Shown here: in pieces, positions 1-13,824 of the stretch
Numbering within the stretch: the first letter of the stretch is position 1
Layout of the letters: the number at the start of each line of letters is the position of its first letter
Source of the DNA: Candidatus Enterococcus ferrettii
GTDB taxonomy: Bacteria > Bacillota > Bacilli > Lactobacillales > Enterococcaceae
Direction of reading: 5' to 3'
Assembly: GCF_017377655.1 (NCBI RefSeq)
Contig: NZ_JAFREL010000035.1
Location: 57,526 to 121,525, forward strand
Length of the DNA stretch: 64,000 bases
The notes under the pieces: generated by a model
Told to the model about the DNA's origin: nothing
Database searches by the model: none
Seen by the model: only the letters and a program-made list of their open reading frames with translations
Translations under genes and position numbers: made by a program

Positions 1-1
1 G

Positions 2-499
2 TTAGGTGGATCGAGAGAAGAGGGTCCTTCCTTAGATAGTGTTCTAATTAATTACTTGCAAAGTGCAACTAAATTAAGAGTATTGGATGAAAACAATGTT
101 GACCTAAATGATTATCAAGTTGAGCTGTCTCAGGATCGGATTATTCCAATGTCAGAAGCCAAGTTTAATGAACTGAACAAACCAGCACCAGAGCCGGGCA
201 AAGACGGCGAAGATGGAAAAGATGGTGAAAATGGACAGAACGGTCAGAATGGCCAAAAGGGGGATGAAGGCGACCAAGGAGATCCAGGAAAAACTGGCGC
301 TGGAACTGATGGGAAAACGGGAACTGACGGTAAAGAAAACCAAACAGGTGTGATTACTCACACTGCACAGCCAGTCAGCAATAAAAAGCAATACCCTAGT
401 ACGGGTGAAAAAGTTGCTGCATATGGTTTTGCAGGATTATTGGTTGTTGCTGGATCCGCAGGTACCTGGATTTGGTACAATAAGAGAAAAGCGTCGTAA
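2..499 (+). CDS. C-terminal part of a collagen-like, cell-wall-anchored surface protein (cut by window start)
   Basis: The reading frame is open from the first bases of the window, so this is the 3' end of a longer gene and its true start is not visible; a TTG at 56 is only an internal codon. A run of Gly-X-Y triplets (GKDGEDGKDG, then GQNGQNGQKG) lies at about 197-330 and resembles bacterial collagen-like stalks. It is followed by a cell wall sorting signal: a YPSTG pentapeptide (392-406), a hydrophobic stretch and a short basic tail ending KRKAS. YPSTG departs from the canonical LPXTG at the first residue but has the right geometry for a sortase A substrate. The protein is probably covalently linked to peptidoglycan with the Gly-X-Y stalk exposed. 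An intrinsic terminator follows immediately. The ligand or adhesion role cannot be told from this part. Confidence 0.85.
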   Translation, partial: LGGSREEGPSLDSVLINYLQSATKLRVLDENNVDLNDYQVELSQDRIIPMSEAKFNELNKPAPEPGKDGEDGKDGENGQNGQNGQKGDEGDQGDPGKTGAGTDGKTGTDGKENQTGVITHTAQPVSNKKQYPSTGEKVAAYGFAGLLVVAGSAGTWIWYNKRKAS

Positions 500-510
500 G
501 CAGTTCGTCT

Positions 511-554
511 AAGAGAAGAAAATACTCGTTATAGAGAGTTCTTCTCTTTTTTTT
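511..554 (+). terminator. Intrinsic terminator of the collagen-like surface protein gene
   Basis: AAGAGAAGAA at 511-520 pairs with TTCTTCTCTT at 539-548 and runs into eight T residues. It sits 12 bases after the stop codon. Confidence 0.8.
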
Positions 555-631
555 GATCTTTTGATCTCTGATGAAGTAAAAGCAGCAAATGAATTTTGAA
601 GAATAGTCTTCAGTTGTTTTTCAATGTTCCT

Positions 632-668
632 AGACCCGAACTTTCCCAAAGGTTTTGGGTCTTTTTTG
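632..668 (+). terminator. Second hairpin with T tail upstream of fumC
   Basis: AGACCC (632-637) can pair with GGGTCT (657-662), or CCCAAA (645-650) with TTTGGG (654-659). Either fold is followed by a run of T. It could be a back-up terminator or an attenuator ahead of fumC. No clear promoter was found between it and the gene. Confidence 0.5.
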
Positions 669-737
669 CAAGGAAAACTATCAAAAATACCAGAAATAGG
701 TGATAATTGAAAAAAAGTCAAAGGAGCAATGGAATTA

Positions 738-2108
738 ATGCGGACACGAATAGAACGAGATTCAATGGGAAAAATTGACGTACCGGTGGATGCGTTATGG
801 GGAGCACAGACTGAACGCAGCCGTCAAAATTTCAAAATCGGAGGCGAAAAAATGCCGCCTGAATTGCTGGAGGCCCTCGTATTAGTCAAAAAAACTGCGG
901 CTGCCGCTAATCAGGTCACTGGTAAATTATCCAATGAAAAAGCAGAAGCGATTAAAACAGCAGCGGATCAATTGTTGAAAGAACAACGCTGGGATGCGTT
1001 TCCTTTAGTTGTTTGGCAAACAGGCAGTGGAACGCAAAGTAATATGAACGCGAATGAGGTGATTGCTCATTTAGCTAGTGACAGCACATTACAGATCCAT
1101 CCGAATGATGATGTAAACATGTCACAAAGCTCCAATGATGTCTTTCCTACCGCTATTCATGTGGCAGGGACCTTATCAATTGAAAAAAAACTGCTGCCAA
1201 TGATTGAAAAGACCGTAGCTGCGCTAAAGGAGCTAGAAGAGGCGAATCGTGAAGTTATTAAGATCGGTCGCACGCATTTGCAGGATGCGACGCCGGTTAC
1301 TTTCGCTCAGGAAATCAGCGGCTGGCGGGTTGGTTTGGAACGTAACCGCAAAATGTTGATTGAAAGTCTAGCTGAATTAAAGCAGCTGGCAATTGGCGGA
1401 ACCGCTGTTGGAACGGGTCTAAATGCTTCACCAGCTTATGAGGAAGCCTTCTTAGAAGCGTTGCATGTGGAAACTGGGATTCATTTTATTGGTGAAGAAA
1501 ATAAATTCCATGCCTTAGCGAATCGTGATGCAGTTGTATTTGTCAGCGGTGCTTTGAAGGCACTCGCAGCAAATTGCATGAAAATGGCCAACGATGTTCG
1601 GTGGCTGGCTAGCGGTCCTCGCAGTGGCTTGGGAGAAATCTCGATTCCTGCCAATGAACCTGGCAGTTCAATTATGCCCGGTAAAGTGAATCCAACCCAA
1701 TGTGAAGCTTTGTCAATGGTTGCTATACAAGTGATGGGGAATGACGCCGTTATTGGGATTGCTGCTTCACAGGGGAATTTTGAACTGAACGTTTATTTAC
1801 CGGTAATAGTCTTTGATCTCTTGCAGAGTATTCGCTTATTAAGTGATGCGTTAGAATCTTTTACCGAACACTGCTTAGTCGGAATCACCGTGAATAAAGA
1901 ACGGATGGCAGAATTGCTTTCCAATTCGTTAATGCTGGTAACGGCTTTAAACAGCCACATTGGTTATGATAAAGGGGCAGAAATTGCCAAGAAAGCTTTC
2001 AATGAAGGAACTACCTTGAAGGAGGCTGCGCTGGCACTCGGCTATGTTACTGAAGAAGAATATGATCAGTGGGTACTTCCCGAAAAAATGATTGGAGAAA
2101 ACAGATGA
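738..2108 (+). CDS. fumC: Class II fumarate hydratase
   Basis: This enzyme reversibly hydrates fumarate to L-malate in the cytoplasm. The protein (about 456 residues) opens with the family pattern [20 protein letters not shown]. It carries the class II signature [11 protein letters not shown] at about residue 309, which forms the mobile substrate loop, and [14 protein letters not shown] near residue 95. The SD AAGGAG (721-726) is 12 bases from the ATG at 738 but only 2 bases from an in-frame ATG at 729, so 738 is the better start. The stop overlaps the ATG of the malic enzyme gene (ATGA), so the two are translationally coupled. Together they convert fumarate to malate to pyruvate, as expected for dicarboxylate use rather than a full TCA cycle. 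Confidence 0.95.
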   Translation: MRTRIERDSMGKIDVPVDALWGAQTERSRQNFKIGGEKMPPELLEALVLVKKTAAAANQVTGKLSNEKAEAIKTAADQLLKEQRWDAFPLVVWQTGSGTQSNMNANEVIAHLASDSTLQIHPNDDVNMSQSSNDVFPTAIHVAGTLSIEKKLLPMIEKTVAALKELEEANREVIKIGRTHLQDATPVTFAQEISGWRVGLERNRKMLIESLAELKQLAIGGTAVGTGLNASPAYEEAFLEALHVETGIHFIGEENKFHALANRDAVVFVSGALKALAANCMKMANDVRWLASGPRSGLGEISIPANEPGSSIMPGKVNPTQCEALSMVAIQVMGNDAVIGIAASQGNFELNVYLPVIVFDLLQSIRLLSDALESFTEHCLVGITVNKERMAELLSNSLMLVTALNSHIGYDKGAEIAKKAFNEGTTLKEAALALGYVTEEEYDQWVLPEKMIGENR

Positions 2109-3274
2109 ACATTTATGAAGAGGCCTTAGAAGTCCATAAAAAATGGCGGGGGAAAATTGGGATTGCAGCAAAGGCGAAAGTAGTAGATCGTCATGATTTA
2201 TCCTTAGCGTACACACCTGGCGTGGCTGAGCCTTGCCGCGAAATTCAAAAGGATGTTAGCAAAGCGTATGACTATACTTGGAAGGGCAATACAGTGGCTG
2301 TTGTTACCGATGGAACTGCTGTTTTAGGTTTAGGAGATATCGGACCAGAGGCTGCTTTGCCGGTAATGGAAGGCAAGGCTTTGCTGTTTAAGGAATTCGC
2401 TGATATTGATGCCGTGCCCATTTGTTTGGATACCAAGGATCCACAAGAGATCATCCAGATTGTTAAAGCGATGGCACCCACCTTTGGGGGAATCAATTTA
2501 GAGGATATCAGCGCTCCTCGCTGTGTCGAAATTGAACGGGCGCTAATTGAAGCCTTGGATATTCCTGTCTTTCATGATGACCAGCATGGAACAGCCGTAA
2601 CTGTTACTGCTGCTCTAATTAATTCCTTGAAGCTGGTGAAGAAACAGCCAGAAGACTTGAAGGTGGTTGTTTCTGGAACGGGTGCTGCAGGCAGTGCGAT
2701 TATCCATATGCTGGTTCATTTTGGGATTAAGCAGATCACTGCCTTCAATAAATTTGGTGCATTACATGAAGGAATGAAGGATGCTACCTTTGTAGAAGAA
2801 GAGATTTTAGCTTTGATTCAGCCGCAGAATTTCACCGGAACGATGGCTGAAGCCTTTGAGGGAGCAGATGTCTTTATTGGGGTGTCGGCACCTAATTTGG
2901 TGACTAAGGAAATGGTCGCCTCCATGAATCAAGGCGGTATTATCTTTTCGATGGCTAATCCTGATCCCGAAATTACTTATGATGAGGCTATTGCTGGAGG
3001 GGCAGCGATTGTAGGAACTGGCCGTTCGGACTTTCCGAACCAAATCAACAATGTCTTGGCCTTTCCAGGGATTTTCCGAGGAGCGTTTACTGCTGAAGCG
3101 AAAAAGATCACTCCGAACATGCAATTAGCAGCGGCTCATGCCATTGCTGATTCCATTGATGAAGAACGCTTGACCAGCGATTTCATCATTCCATCAGTTT
3201 TTGATAAACAGGTAGTTGAAGCGATCACTCTTAAGGTGGCTGAGGCGGCTGTTAAAGATGGTGTAATACGGTAG
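2105..3274 (+). CDS. NAD(P)-dependent malic enzyme, short form
   Basis: It oxidatively decarboxylates L-malate to pyruvate. At 389 residues it belongs to the short bacterial malic enzyme group (B. subtilis YtsJ-like), not the roughly 540-residue malolactic group. Visible motifs are the Tyr-containing [12 protein letters not shown] near the N terminus, [15 protein letters not shown], the metal-site region [11 protein letters not shown], the Rossmann loop [10 protein letters not shown] and SMANPDPEI. The start is the ATG at 2105, which overlaps the fumC stop and has GGAG at 2094-2097; a longer frame from 2069 would lie inside fumC and is not needed. It is co-transcribed with fumC. Cofactor preference (NAD or NADP) is not decided here. 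Confidence 0.9.
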   Translation: MNIYEEALEVHKKWRGKIGIAAKAKVVDRHDLSLAYTPGVAEPCREIQKDVSKAYDYTWKGNTVAVVTDGTAVLGLGDIGPEAALPVMEGKALLFKEFADIDAVPICLDTKDPQEIIQIVKAMAPTFGGINLEDISAPRCVEIERALIEALDIPVFHDDQHGTAVTVTAALINSLKLVKKQPEDLKVVVSGTGAAGSAIIHMLVHFGIKQITAFNKFGALHEGMKDATFVEEEILALIQPQNFTGTMAEAFEGADVFIGVSAPNLVTKEMVASMNQGGIIFSMANPDPEITYDEAIAGGAAIVGTGRSDFPNQINNVLAFPGIFRGAFTAEAKKITPNMQLAAAHAIADSIDEERLTSDFIIPSVFDKQVVEAITLKVAEAAVKDGVIR

Positions 3275-3309
3275 TAACAGTAAAAACCTCCTACTGTAAA
3301 TAGAAATTG

Positions 3310-3318
3310 TGGTATACT
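3310..3318 (+). promoter_or_regulatory. Extended -10 promoter of metG
   Basis: TGGTATACT is an extended -10 element 36 bases before the metG start. The -35 region is poor, which fits an extended -10 promoter. A strong AAAGGAGG ribosome binding site follows. No T-box leader was seen. Confidence 0.5.
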
Positions 3319-3320
3319 AG

Positions 3321-5363
<2,043 letters not shown>

Positions 5364-5370
5364 TACAGTC

Positions 5371-5407
5371 AAAAAGGCTTGAAATCTTCATGATTTCAAG
5401 CCTTTTT
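5371..5407 (+). terminator. Intrinsic terminator of metG
   Basis: A perfect 16-base stem: AAAAAGGCTTGAAATC (5371-5386) pairs with its complement at 5392-5407 around a five-base loop and ends in a T run. Confidence 0.92.
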
Positions 5408-5487
5408 CTTTCTGTTGAAAAACGAGTCAAACCTAAGGCAATGCTTCCCATGGATAATCAACCGAAAAAATTTTTTTCAAAAAAATG

Positions 5488-5516
5488 TTGACAGCGTTTT
5501 CTCTCTTTGCTAAGAT
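5488..5516 (+). promoter_or_regulatory. Sigma-A promoter of the bglG-bglP operon with overlapping cre-like site
   Basis: TTGACA (5488-5493) and TAAGAT (5511-5516) are separated by 17 bases. TGACAGCGTTTTCT (5489-5502) matches 12 of 14 positions of the catabolite-response element TGNAANCGNTNNCA and overlaps the -35 box. This suggests CcpA repression during growth on preferred sugars, which is inference. Confidence 0.7.
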
Positions 5517-5542
5517 AAATATGAATTAAATAGACCACTGAT

Positions 5543-5622
5543 GGATAGTGATTGTTTAAATACAAGCTAAACCTGATGACGTAAGACAAAGTTTATTTGT
5601 CGTACGCTCATTGGGTTTTTTT
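5543..5622 (+). promoter_or_regulatory. RAT antiterminator element and overlapping terminator (BglG/LicT type)
   Basis: The stretch 5543-5573 (GGATAGTG at one end, AAACC at the other) has the layout of a ribonucleic antiterminator, the RNA bound by BglG-family proteins. The AAACC end is shared with a terminator: AAACCTGATGACGTA pairs with the segment ending CTCATTGGGTTT, closed by GACAAA/TTTGTC and followed by a T run to 5622. The two structures are mutually exclusive, so binding of the product of the next gene would permit read-through. The RAT is divergent from the E. coli bgl consensus, so its exact edges are uncertain. Confidence 0.75.
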
Positions 5623-5670
5623 GTTGTTCTCCAGGAGGTGAAAAAAGAACACTGATTATCGGAAATCAGA

Positions 5671-5699
5671 TTGACATCAATTACTTAAAACTCTATCAT
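5671..5699 (+). promoter_or_regulatory. Second promoter, downstream of the RAT terminator
   Basis: TTGACA (5671-5676) and TATCAT (5694-5699) with a 17-base spacer lie between the terminator and bglG. This could supply basal BglG and permease independently of antitermination. An imperfect inverted repeat (AGAGAAA...TTTCTCT, about 5708-5738) follows it. Confidence 0.55.
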
Positions 5700-5771
5700 T
5701 TTAGTGAGAGAAAAATTTAAAAGCTACTAAATTTCTCTGCAACGTACAGCGTAGAACGGGGGAAGCTTTAC

Positions 5772-8533
<2,762 letters not shown>

Positions 8534-8540
8534 AATAAAT

Positions 8541-8569
8541 AAAAAAGGAGGAAAACTTCCTCCTTTTTT
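8541..8569. terminator. Bidirectional terminator between bglP and the RpiR-family gene
   Basis: AAAAAAGGAGGAA (8541-8553) pairs with TTCCTCCTTTTTT. It has T runs on both strands and lies between convergent genes; the minus-strand stop codon is at its edge. Confidence 0.88.
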
Positions 8570-9494
8570 AATTCGGACGAAATGATTCCGAAAATTGCAA
8601 ACGGAATTCCGGCGATTCCTCCATGATTTCAGAACTTGTCTTTCGTGTATCGACGGTTTCTCCAATAGCAATTAAATGGTTAAGGTTGTGAGAATACTCT
8701 TCAGCAAAAATACAGCTGTACAAAACATCCAGCAAATAGGAAATTGAGGTATTGATGGTAAAGTTGCCGATTTTTGAATAGAGTCGTTCGCGTGTCGTTA
8801 AACGCAGCGTGGTATTACTTAGTTTCGCCAACGTATTATCTCCAATACTGGTTAGTCCGATAAATGGAATGTTGCCCTGTTTTAAAATTTCAGCAGTTTG
8901 TAGAATCATTTCATTTTCTCCCGTATAGGAGATAAGAATACAGCAATCATTCGGCTGGCAGTTATACGCCTCATAGGCAGTCTCATAAAGGGTTTGGCAA
9001 GGAGTAACGTTCTTACCGATACGACGCATTTTTAAAGCGAAGTCTTGCGAAATTAAAGTATTAGCATTGCTGCCAAAAACTTTGATCTGGTTGGCCTTTA
9101 ACACCAACTGTTTCGCTGCCTGCAAATTATCGTGATTCAATAGACTCAAGGTATCATCAAGGGTCGTTCGCTCCAACGTCGCAATTTTGTTGGCAATGGT
9201 CATTACGCCATCCATTGAATCAAACGGCAGATTGGCATCGACTGTATCAAAATAGGTTTGCAGATAGGTTTGTTCCTCTAGAAGGGCAGTCTTCAGTTCC
9301 ACCCAACCGGCGAAGCCAAGTTTTTTTGACACACGAATTAAGGTTGAAGGATGAACGAATGTTGCCTGAGCGATTTCTTTAATCGTCAATTCATCAATAG
9401 CAATTCCTTTATCTAAGATATAAGCGACCAAAGCTGATTCAGCAGCTGAAAAGTCAGTTTGCTTCATTTTTTCACTAATTAACATGGAAGACAC
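8568..9494 (-). CDS. MurR/RpiR-family transcriptional regulator
   Basis: A 308-residue regulator with an N-terminal helix-turn-helix of the RpiR type (residues 1-77, including TIKEIAQATFVHPSTLIRVS). A SIS sugar-phosphate-binding domain follows at about 110-250 (VFGSNANTLISQDFALKMRRI and ILISYTGENEMILQTAE). Members of this family sense phosphosugars. It is transcribed away from the GH4-GH1 operon, and two 28-base palindromes of one design sit in the shared intergenic region, one near each gene. It therefore probably represses the glycosidase operon and itself until 6-phospho-beta-glucosides arrive. The ribosome binding site AGAGGTG precedes the ATG at 9494. Confidence 0.88.
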   Translation of the reverse strand: MSSMLISEKMKQTDFSAAESALVAYILDKGIAIDELTIKEIAQATFVHPSTLIRVSKKLGFAGWVELKTALLEEQTYLQTYFDTVDANLPFDSMDGVMTIANKIATLERTTLDDTLSLLNHDNLQAAKQLVLKANQIKVFGSNANTLISQDFALKMRRIGKNVTPCQTLYETAYEAYNCQPNDCCILISYTGENEMILQTAEILKQGNIPFIGLTSIGDNTLAKLSNTTLRLTTRERLYSKIGNFTINTSISYLLDVLYSCIFAEEYSHNLNHLIAIGETVDTRKTSSEIMEESPEFRLQFSESFRPN

Positions 9495-9499
9495 CTCTT

Positions 9500-9527
9500 T
9501 TTACAATATAATTAGTCTTATTGTAAA
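9500..9527. promoter_or_regulatory. Candidate RpiR operator 1
   Basis: A 28-base palindrome with arms TTTACAATA and TATTGTAAA, just upstream of the regulator start. It has the same length and outer arms as the site at 9662-9689, so both are probably bound by the same protein. Confidence 0.55.
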
Positions 9528-9634
9528 TGAAAAAAATTCGTTTGAATAGGGTTATGGATTTTCATCCCTTAAAACAGAAACGATATTTACAAATGTATCG
9601 ACTGATTCGTGAATTTTTGTAAACGCAGATGCAA

Positions 9635-9648
9635 TCGAAGCGTTTACC
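9635..9648 (+). promoter_or_regulatory. cre-like site upstream of the GH4 promoter
   Basis: TCGAAGCGTTTACC matches 12 of 14 positions of the cre consensus and ends just before the -35 box of the glycosidase promoter. CcpA control is inferred. Confidence 0.45.
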
Positions 9649-9649
9649 A

Positions 9650-9689
9650 TTGAATAGCAGGTTTACATATCTGATAATGATATTGTAAA
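9650..9689 (+). promoter_or_regulatory. Promoter of the GH4-GH1 operon with overlapping operator 2
   Basis: TTGAAT (9650-9655), 17 bases, then GATAAT (9673-9678). A 28-base palindrome at 9662-9689 (arms TTTACATATC and GATATTGTAAA) covers the -10 box, a position that would block RNA polymerase. It matches operator 1 at 9500-9527. A looser TTTACAAA...TTTGTAAA pair at 9586-9623 may be a third site. Confidence 0.6.
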
Positions 9690-9711
9690 TAAAAACAAGG
9701 GAGACGATTCA

Positions 9712-11103
9712 ATGACTCAAGGTGTTAAAATTGCGACTATCGGTGGAGGAAGCAGCTATACTCCGGAATTAATGGAAGGTTTTATCAAACGCTATGATGA
9801 ATTACCCATTCGTGAGATTTGGTTAGTTGATATTGAAGCTGGAAAAGAAAAATTGGACATTGTTGGCAAAATGGCGCAACGGATGTGGGATGCTTCACCT
9901 TACGATGTAAAAATTTATATGACCTTGAATCGTGAAGAAGCGTTGAAGGATGCCGATTTTGTAACCACTCAATTCCGGGTTGGGTTACTAGAAGCTCGCA
10001 TTAAGGATGAACGTATTCCAGCTTACTATGGCATGCTTGGTCAAGAGACCAATGGAGCAGGCGGAATGTTCAAAGCCTTTCGAACAGTGCCAATCATCTT
10101 AGAAATTGTTGAAGATATGAAACGCTTATGTCCGGATGCGTGGTTGATTAATTTCGCTAACCCAAGCGGCATGGTGACTGAAGCGGTCGTTCGCTATGGA
10201 AAATGGGATAAAGTGATCGGTTTATGTAATGTTCCAGTAATGGCACAGATGATCGAACCTGAAATGTTGGGCAAACAACTGGATGAATTGATTTACAAGT
10301 TTGCTGGCTTGAATCATTTCCATTGGCATAAGGTAACAGATGCTCACGGGAAAGATGTGACACAGGACATCATCAATAAAATGTATGAAGGCGACGAAAC
10401 AGGGATGCCGAAAAATATTCATGATATTCCATTCCCGAGAGAGATTCTAGAACAAATGCAAATGATTCCTTGTGGTTACCATCATTATTATTACCAAGAA
10501 GAAGAAACTCTTGCTCATGCATTAGAAGAGTACCAGACGATCGGTACACGTGCCCAACAGGTGAAGAAAACAGAAACCGAATTGTTTGAATTATACAAAG
10601 ATCCAAACTTAGATTACAAACCAGAACAATTAAGTCAACGCGGCGGTGCTTACTATTCTGACGCAGCTTGTGAATCAATCGCTTCGATCTACGCGAACAA
10701 AAATACGCAATTGGTCGTTTCAACGAAAAACGATGGTGCAGTGCCAGATCTTCCGGCAGACTGCGTGGTTGAAGTTTCAGCGTATATCGGTGGACAAGGA
10801 GCCCGTAATGTTGCCTTTGGCGAATTACCAACAGCTGAACGCGGCTGGCTGCAGGTTATGAAAGCAATGGAGTTGTTAACCATTGAAGCAGCGGTAACCG
10901 GTGATTACAACACAGCCTTACAAGCATTTACTATCAATCCAATGGTTCGTTCGGGTAAAACAGCTCAACGCATCATGGATGAATTATTTATTGCACACAA
11001 AGAACATCTGCCAAACTTCAAAGAAACCATCGAACGCCTGGAAAAAGAAGGCATCGAAGTTCAGGATGAAGTGGCACGTGAATTAGACTTAGAAAAAGTA
11101 TAG
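9712..11103 (+). CDS. 6-phospho-beta-glucosidase, glycoside hydrolase family 4
   Basis: A cytoplasmic hydrolase of phosphorylated beta-glucosides such as cellobiose 6'-phosphate. GH4 enzymes use NAD+ and a divalent metal through an oxidation/elimination mechanism. The N terminus has the dinucleotide loop IGGGSSYTPEL. Further motifs are QETNGAGGMFKAFRT, INFANPSGMVTEAV, the metal-site Cys in IGLCNVP and GLNHFHWHKV. The length of 463 residues is normal. The gene lies under the RpiR-controlled promoter and is followed 17 bases later by a GH1 enzyme with the same probable substrate class. Among GH4 enzymes it resembles the CelF/LicH group rather than alpha-galactosidase MelA. Confidence 0.9.
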   Translation: MTQGVKIATIGGGSSYTPELMEGFIKRYDELPIREIWLVDIEAGKEKLDIVGKMAQRMWDASPYDVKIYMTLNREEALKDADFVTTQFRVGLLEARIKDERIPAYYGMLGQETNGAGGMFKAFRTVPIILEIVEDMKRLCPDAWLINFANPSGMVTEAVVRYGKWDKVIGLCNVPVMAQMIEPEMLGKQLDELIYKFAGLNHFHWHKVTDAHGKDVTQDIINKMYEGDETGMPKNIHDIPFPREILEQMQMIPCGYHHYYYQEEETLAHALEEYQTIGTRAQQVKKTETELFELYKDPNLDYKPEQLSQRGGAYYSDAACESIASIYANKNTQLVVSTKNDGAVPDLPADCVVEVSAYIGGQGARNVAFGELPTAERGWLQVMKAMELLTIEAAVTGDYNTALQAFTINPMVRSGKTAQRIMDELFIAHKEHLPNFKETIERLEKEGIEVQDEVARELDLEKV

Positions 11104-11117
11104 AAAGCAGGAATTGA

Positions 11118-12551
<1,434 letters not shown>

Positions 12552-12558
12552 TTTACTC

Positions 12559-12610
12559 GAATAGTCTGAGTACGGCAGCCCCCGTTGTCGCGCTCAGGCT
12601 ATTCTTTTTT
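12559..12610. terminator. Terminator after the GH1 gene
   Basis: GAATAGTCTGAG (12559-12570) pairs with CTCAGGCTATTC (12593-12604) across a long loop and is followed by a T run. It also lies at the 3' end of the convergent gene. Confidence 0.82.
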
Positions 12611-13123
12611 ACTGGCTAAATAATGACGTGCCAAAGCCAATTGAGTTTCTCTTTGCTGCCTAACCTGCAACAAATCCTTAGGAAAAAGGATATTCATTAC
12701 TTTGATACCATAATCAGCTGAAACTAAGGCATGTCCTCGCATGTGACCGCTGGCGATTGCTTGAGCAAAGACACGGGCAGCATATTTACTAAGATCAGTG
12801 GAAGATTCCTGTGCTAATTCATTTGCAGTAAAACCTGCTTGTCTCAATACGTGAGCAGAGCATTCTCCATTAATTCGTTGCTGCAGCACGTTTATACACT
12901 GAGGAACTCTAGGGTCCTTTTGAAGTGGAGGATCTAGGTATTGTAAGTAAGCTGATGCTTGTTCCAGAGCCCACTCAGCCACTAAAGCATGAGGCAGTTG
13001 TTCCAAAGTCATTTCCAGCTGCATGCGCAATTCAGGATCATCGGCCAGCTTAATCTTTGGTTTAGTTGGCAATTGCCTGTTAGTTGTCAGTTCATGCTCA
13101 TTCCAAGAATACGTGTGCTTCAT
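12599..13123 (-). CDS. Imm5-like putative immunity protein
   Basis: A 174-residue, mostly alpha-helical protein. The central part, HALVAEWALEQASAYLQYL, then DPRVPQCINVLQQRINGE, a segment rich in Ala, and GHMRGHALVSADYGIKVMNI, follows the pattern of the Imm-5-like domain (conserved HA..AA.YA motif near the C terminus). In polymorphic toxin systems this family gives immunity, but many copies are orphans. No toxin gene lies next to it here, so an immunity role is unproven. The start ATG at 13123 has a weak GAGGCT ribosome binding site. Confidence 0.6.
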   Translation of the reverse strand: MKHTYSWNEHELTTNRQLPTKPKIKLADDPELRMQLEMTLEQLPHALVAEWALEQASAYLQYLDPPLQKDPRVPQCINVLQQRINGECSAHVLRQAGFTANELAQESSTDLSKYAARVFAQAIASGHMRGHALVSADYGIKVMNILFPKDLLQVRQQRETQLALARHYLASKKE

Positions 13124-13165
13124 GTCAGCCTCCCAAAAAATCTTTTACAGGCTATTATAACAAAA

Positions 13166-13186
13166 AAGACCGGCTTCGCCAGTCTT
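13166..13186 (-). terminator. Terminator of the 28-residue peptide gene
   Basis: On the minus strand AAGACTGGC-GAA-GCCGGTCTT forms a tight hairpin (one mismatch) followed by six T. It ends the transcript from 13277. Confidence 0.8.
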
Positions 13187-13190
13187 AACA

Positions 13191-13277
13191 CTATTTATTT
13201 ATACTTCTTTTTTTTCGTAGAGCACTGACAAACAACATTGCACCCATTGCTAGTACTGTTACCATGACTTGATCCAT
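13191..13277 (-). CDS. Small membrane peptide, 28 residues
   Basis: A short frame with full expression signals. An extended -10 box TGGTATGAT lies about 45 bases upstream, and a strong AAGGAGG ribosome binding site sits nine bases before the ATG. A hairpin terminator lies directly after the stop. The product MDQVMVTVLAMGAMLFVSAL plus a basic tail RKKRSINK is one hydrophobic helix with a positive end. The size and layout recall small holin-like or type I toxin peptides, but no antisense RNA was identified, and small membrane regulators look the same. A second frame starts at an ATG six bases upstream but is too close to the SD. Confidence 0.6.
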   Translation of the reverse strand: MDQVMVTVLAMGAMLFVSALRKKRSINK

Positions 13278-13381
13278 TTTTCATTTCCTCCTTGTTGTTC
13301 TCATTTGTTGTATTTATCATACCAAGAGAATCAGGACGAAACTACTTACAGAATAGCCATGCAATCTTACAATGGTGAAAG

Positions 13382-13669
13382 TTAGCGGTCCAAGGTAATT
13401 TTTTCAAAGTGATTGTCATCTAATTGATAGTATAGTTCGAGATTTTTGGCATTCAAATAAGCTGCGGCGATTTTAAGGTCCTGTTTCGTCCACATCGTGG
13501 CAGGAGTGCCATACAAGTATTCTGCTATGTAAAACAAAGAACCATTTGTATTTTGATAGGAAGTAATTAAATGGGTACTAACCATCGTTGAAGCACAATA
13601 AAAAGATAATTCTTCTGGTGCTTTGTAGGGACTGATTGTTTTGAAAAAAGGGGTTCTGGTTGCCATCAT
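13382..13669 (-). CDS. Hypothetical protein, 95 residues
   Basis: I do not recognise this family. The start is placed at the ATG at 13669 because GGAAGGAAGTGAG lies at a suitable distance; the longer frame up to 13789 would run into the MarR promoter. The protein (MMATRTPFFKTISPY...) has no signal peptide or membrane helix, is rich in Tyr and Thr, and contains GSLFYIAEYLYGTPATMWTKQDLKIAAAYL. It is transcribed away from the MarR/MATE operon, so its promoter lies in the shared region. Confidence 0.55.
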   Translation of the reverse strand: MMATRTPFFKTISPYKAPEELSFYCASTMVSTHLITSYQNTNGSLFYIAEYLYGTPATMWTKQDLKIAAAYLNAKNLELYYQLDDNHFEKITLDR

Positions 13670-13774
13670 TTGACTCACTTCCTTCCTATAATAGTTATAA
13701 ATTAGAACTTCTTCAGCCTTATAGTAACAAATAGTCAATTTAGCGACAAAATTAATGCTTGCATGGGCGAAAAA

Positions 13775-13806
13775 TAGTTGACAACGCAACTAATTATTTC
13801 TAGTAT
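13775..13806 (+). promoter_or_regulatory. Promoter and likely self-operator of the MarR-MATE operon
   Basis: TTGACA (13778-13783), 17 bases, then TAGTAT (13801-13806). The palindrome TAGTTGACAACGCAACTA (13775-13792) overlaps the -35 box and is of the size bound by MarR dimers. Autorepression is inferred. Confidence 0.65.
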
Positions 13807-13824
13807 GAAGAGGGAGGGGAAGTC

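Noticed and set aside
2069..2104. Longer N terminus of the malic enzyme (start at 2069)
   Set aside because: It lies inside fumC, has no ribosome binding site, and the ATG at 2105 with GGAG matches the family start.
5631..5655. Leader peptide behind AGGAGG in the bgl leader
   Set aside because: The only start, a GTG overlapping the SD itself, gives five codons; no spacing for initiation.
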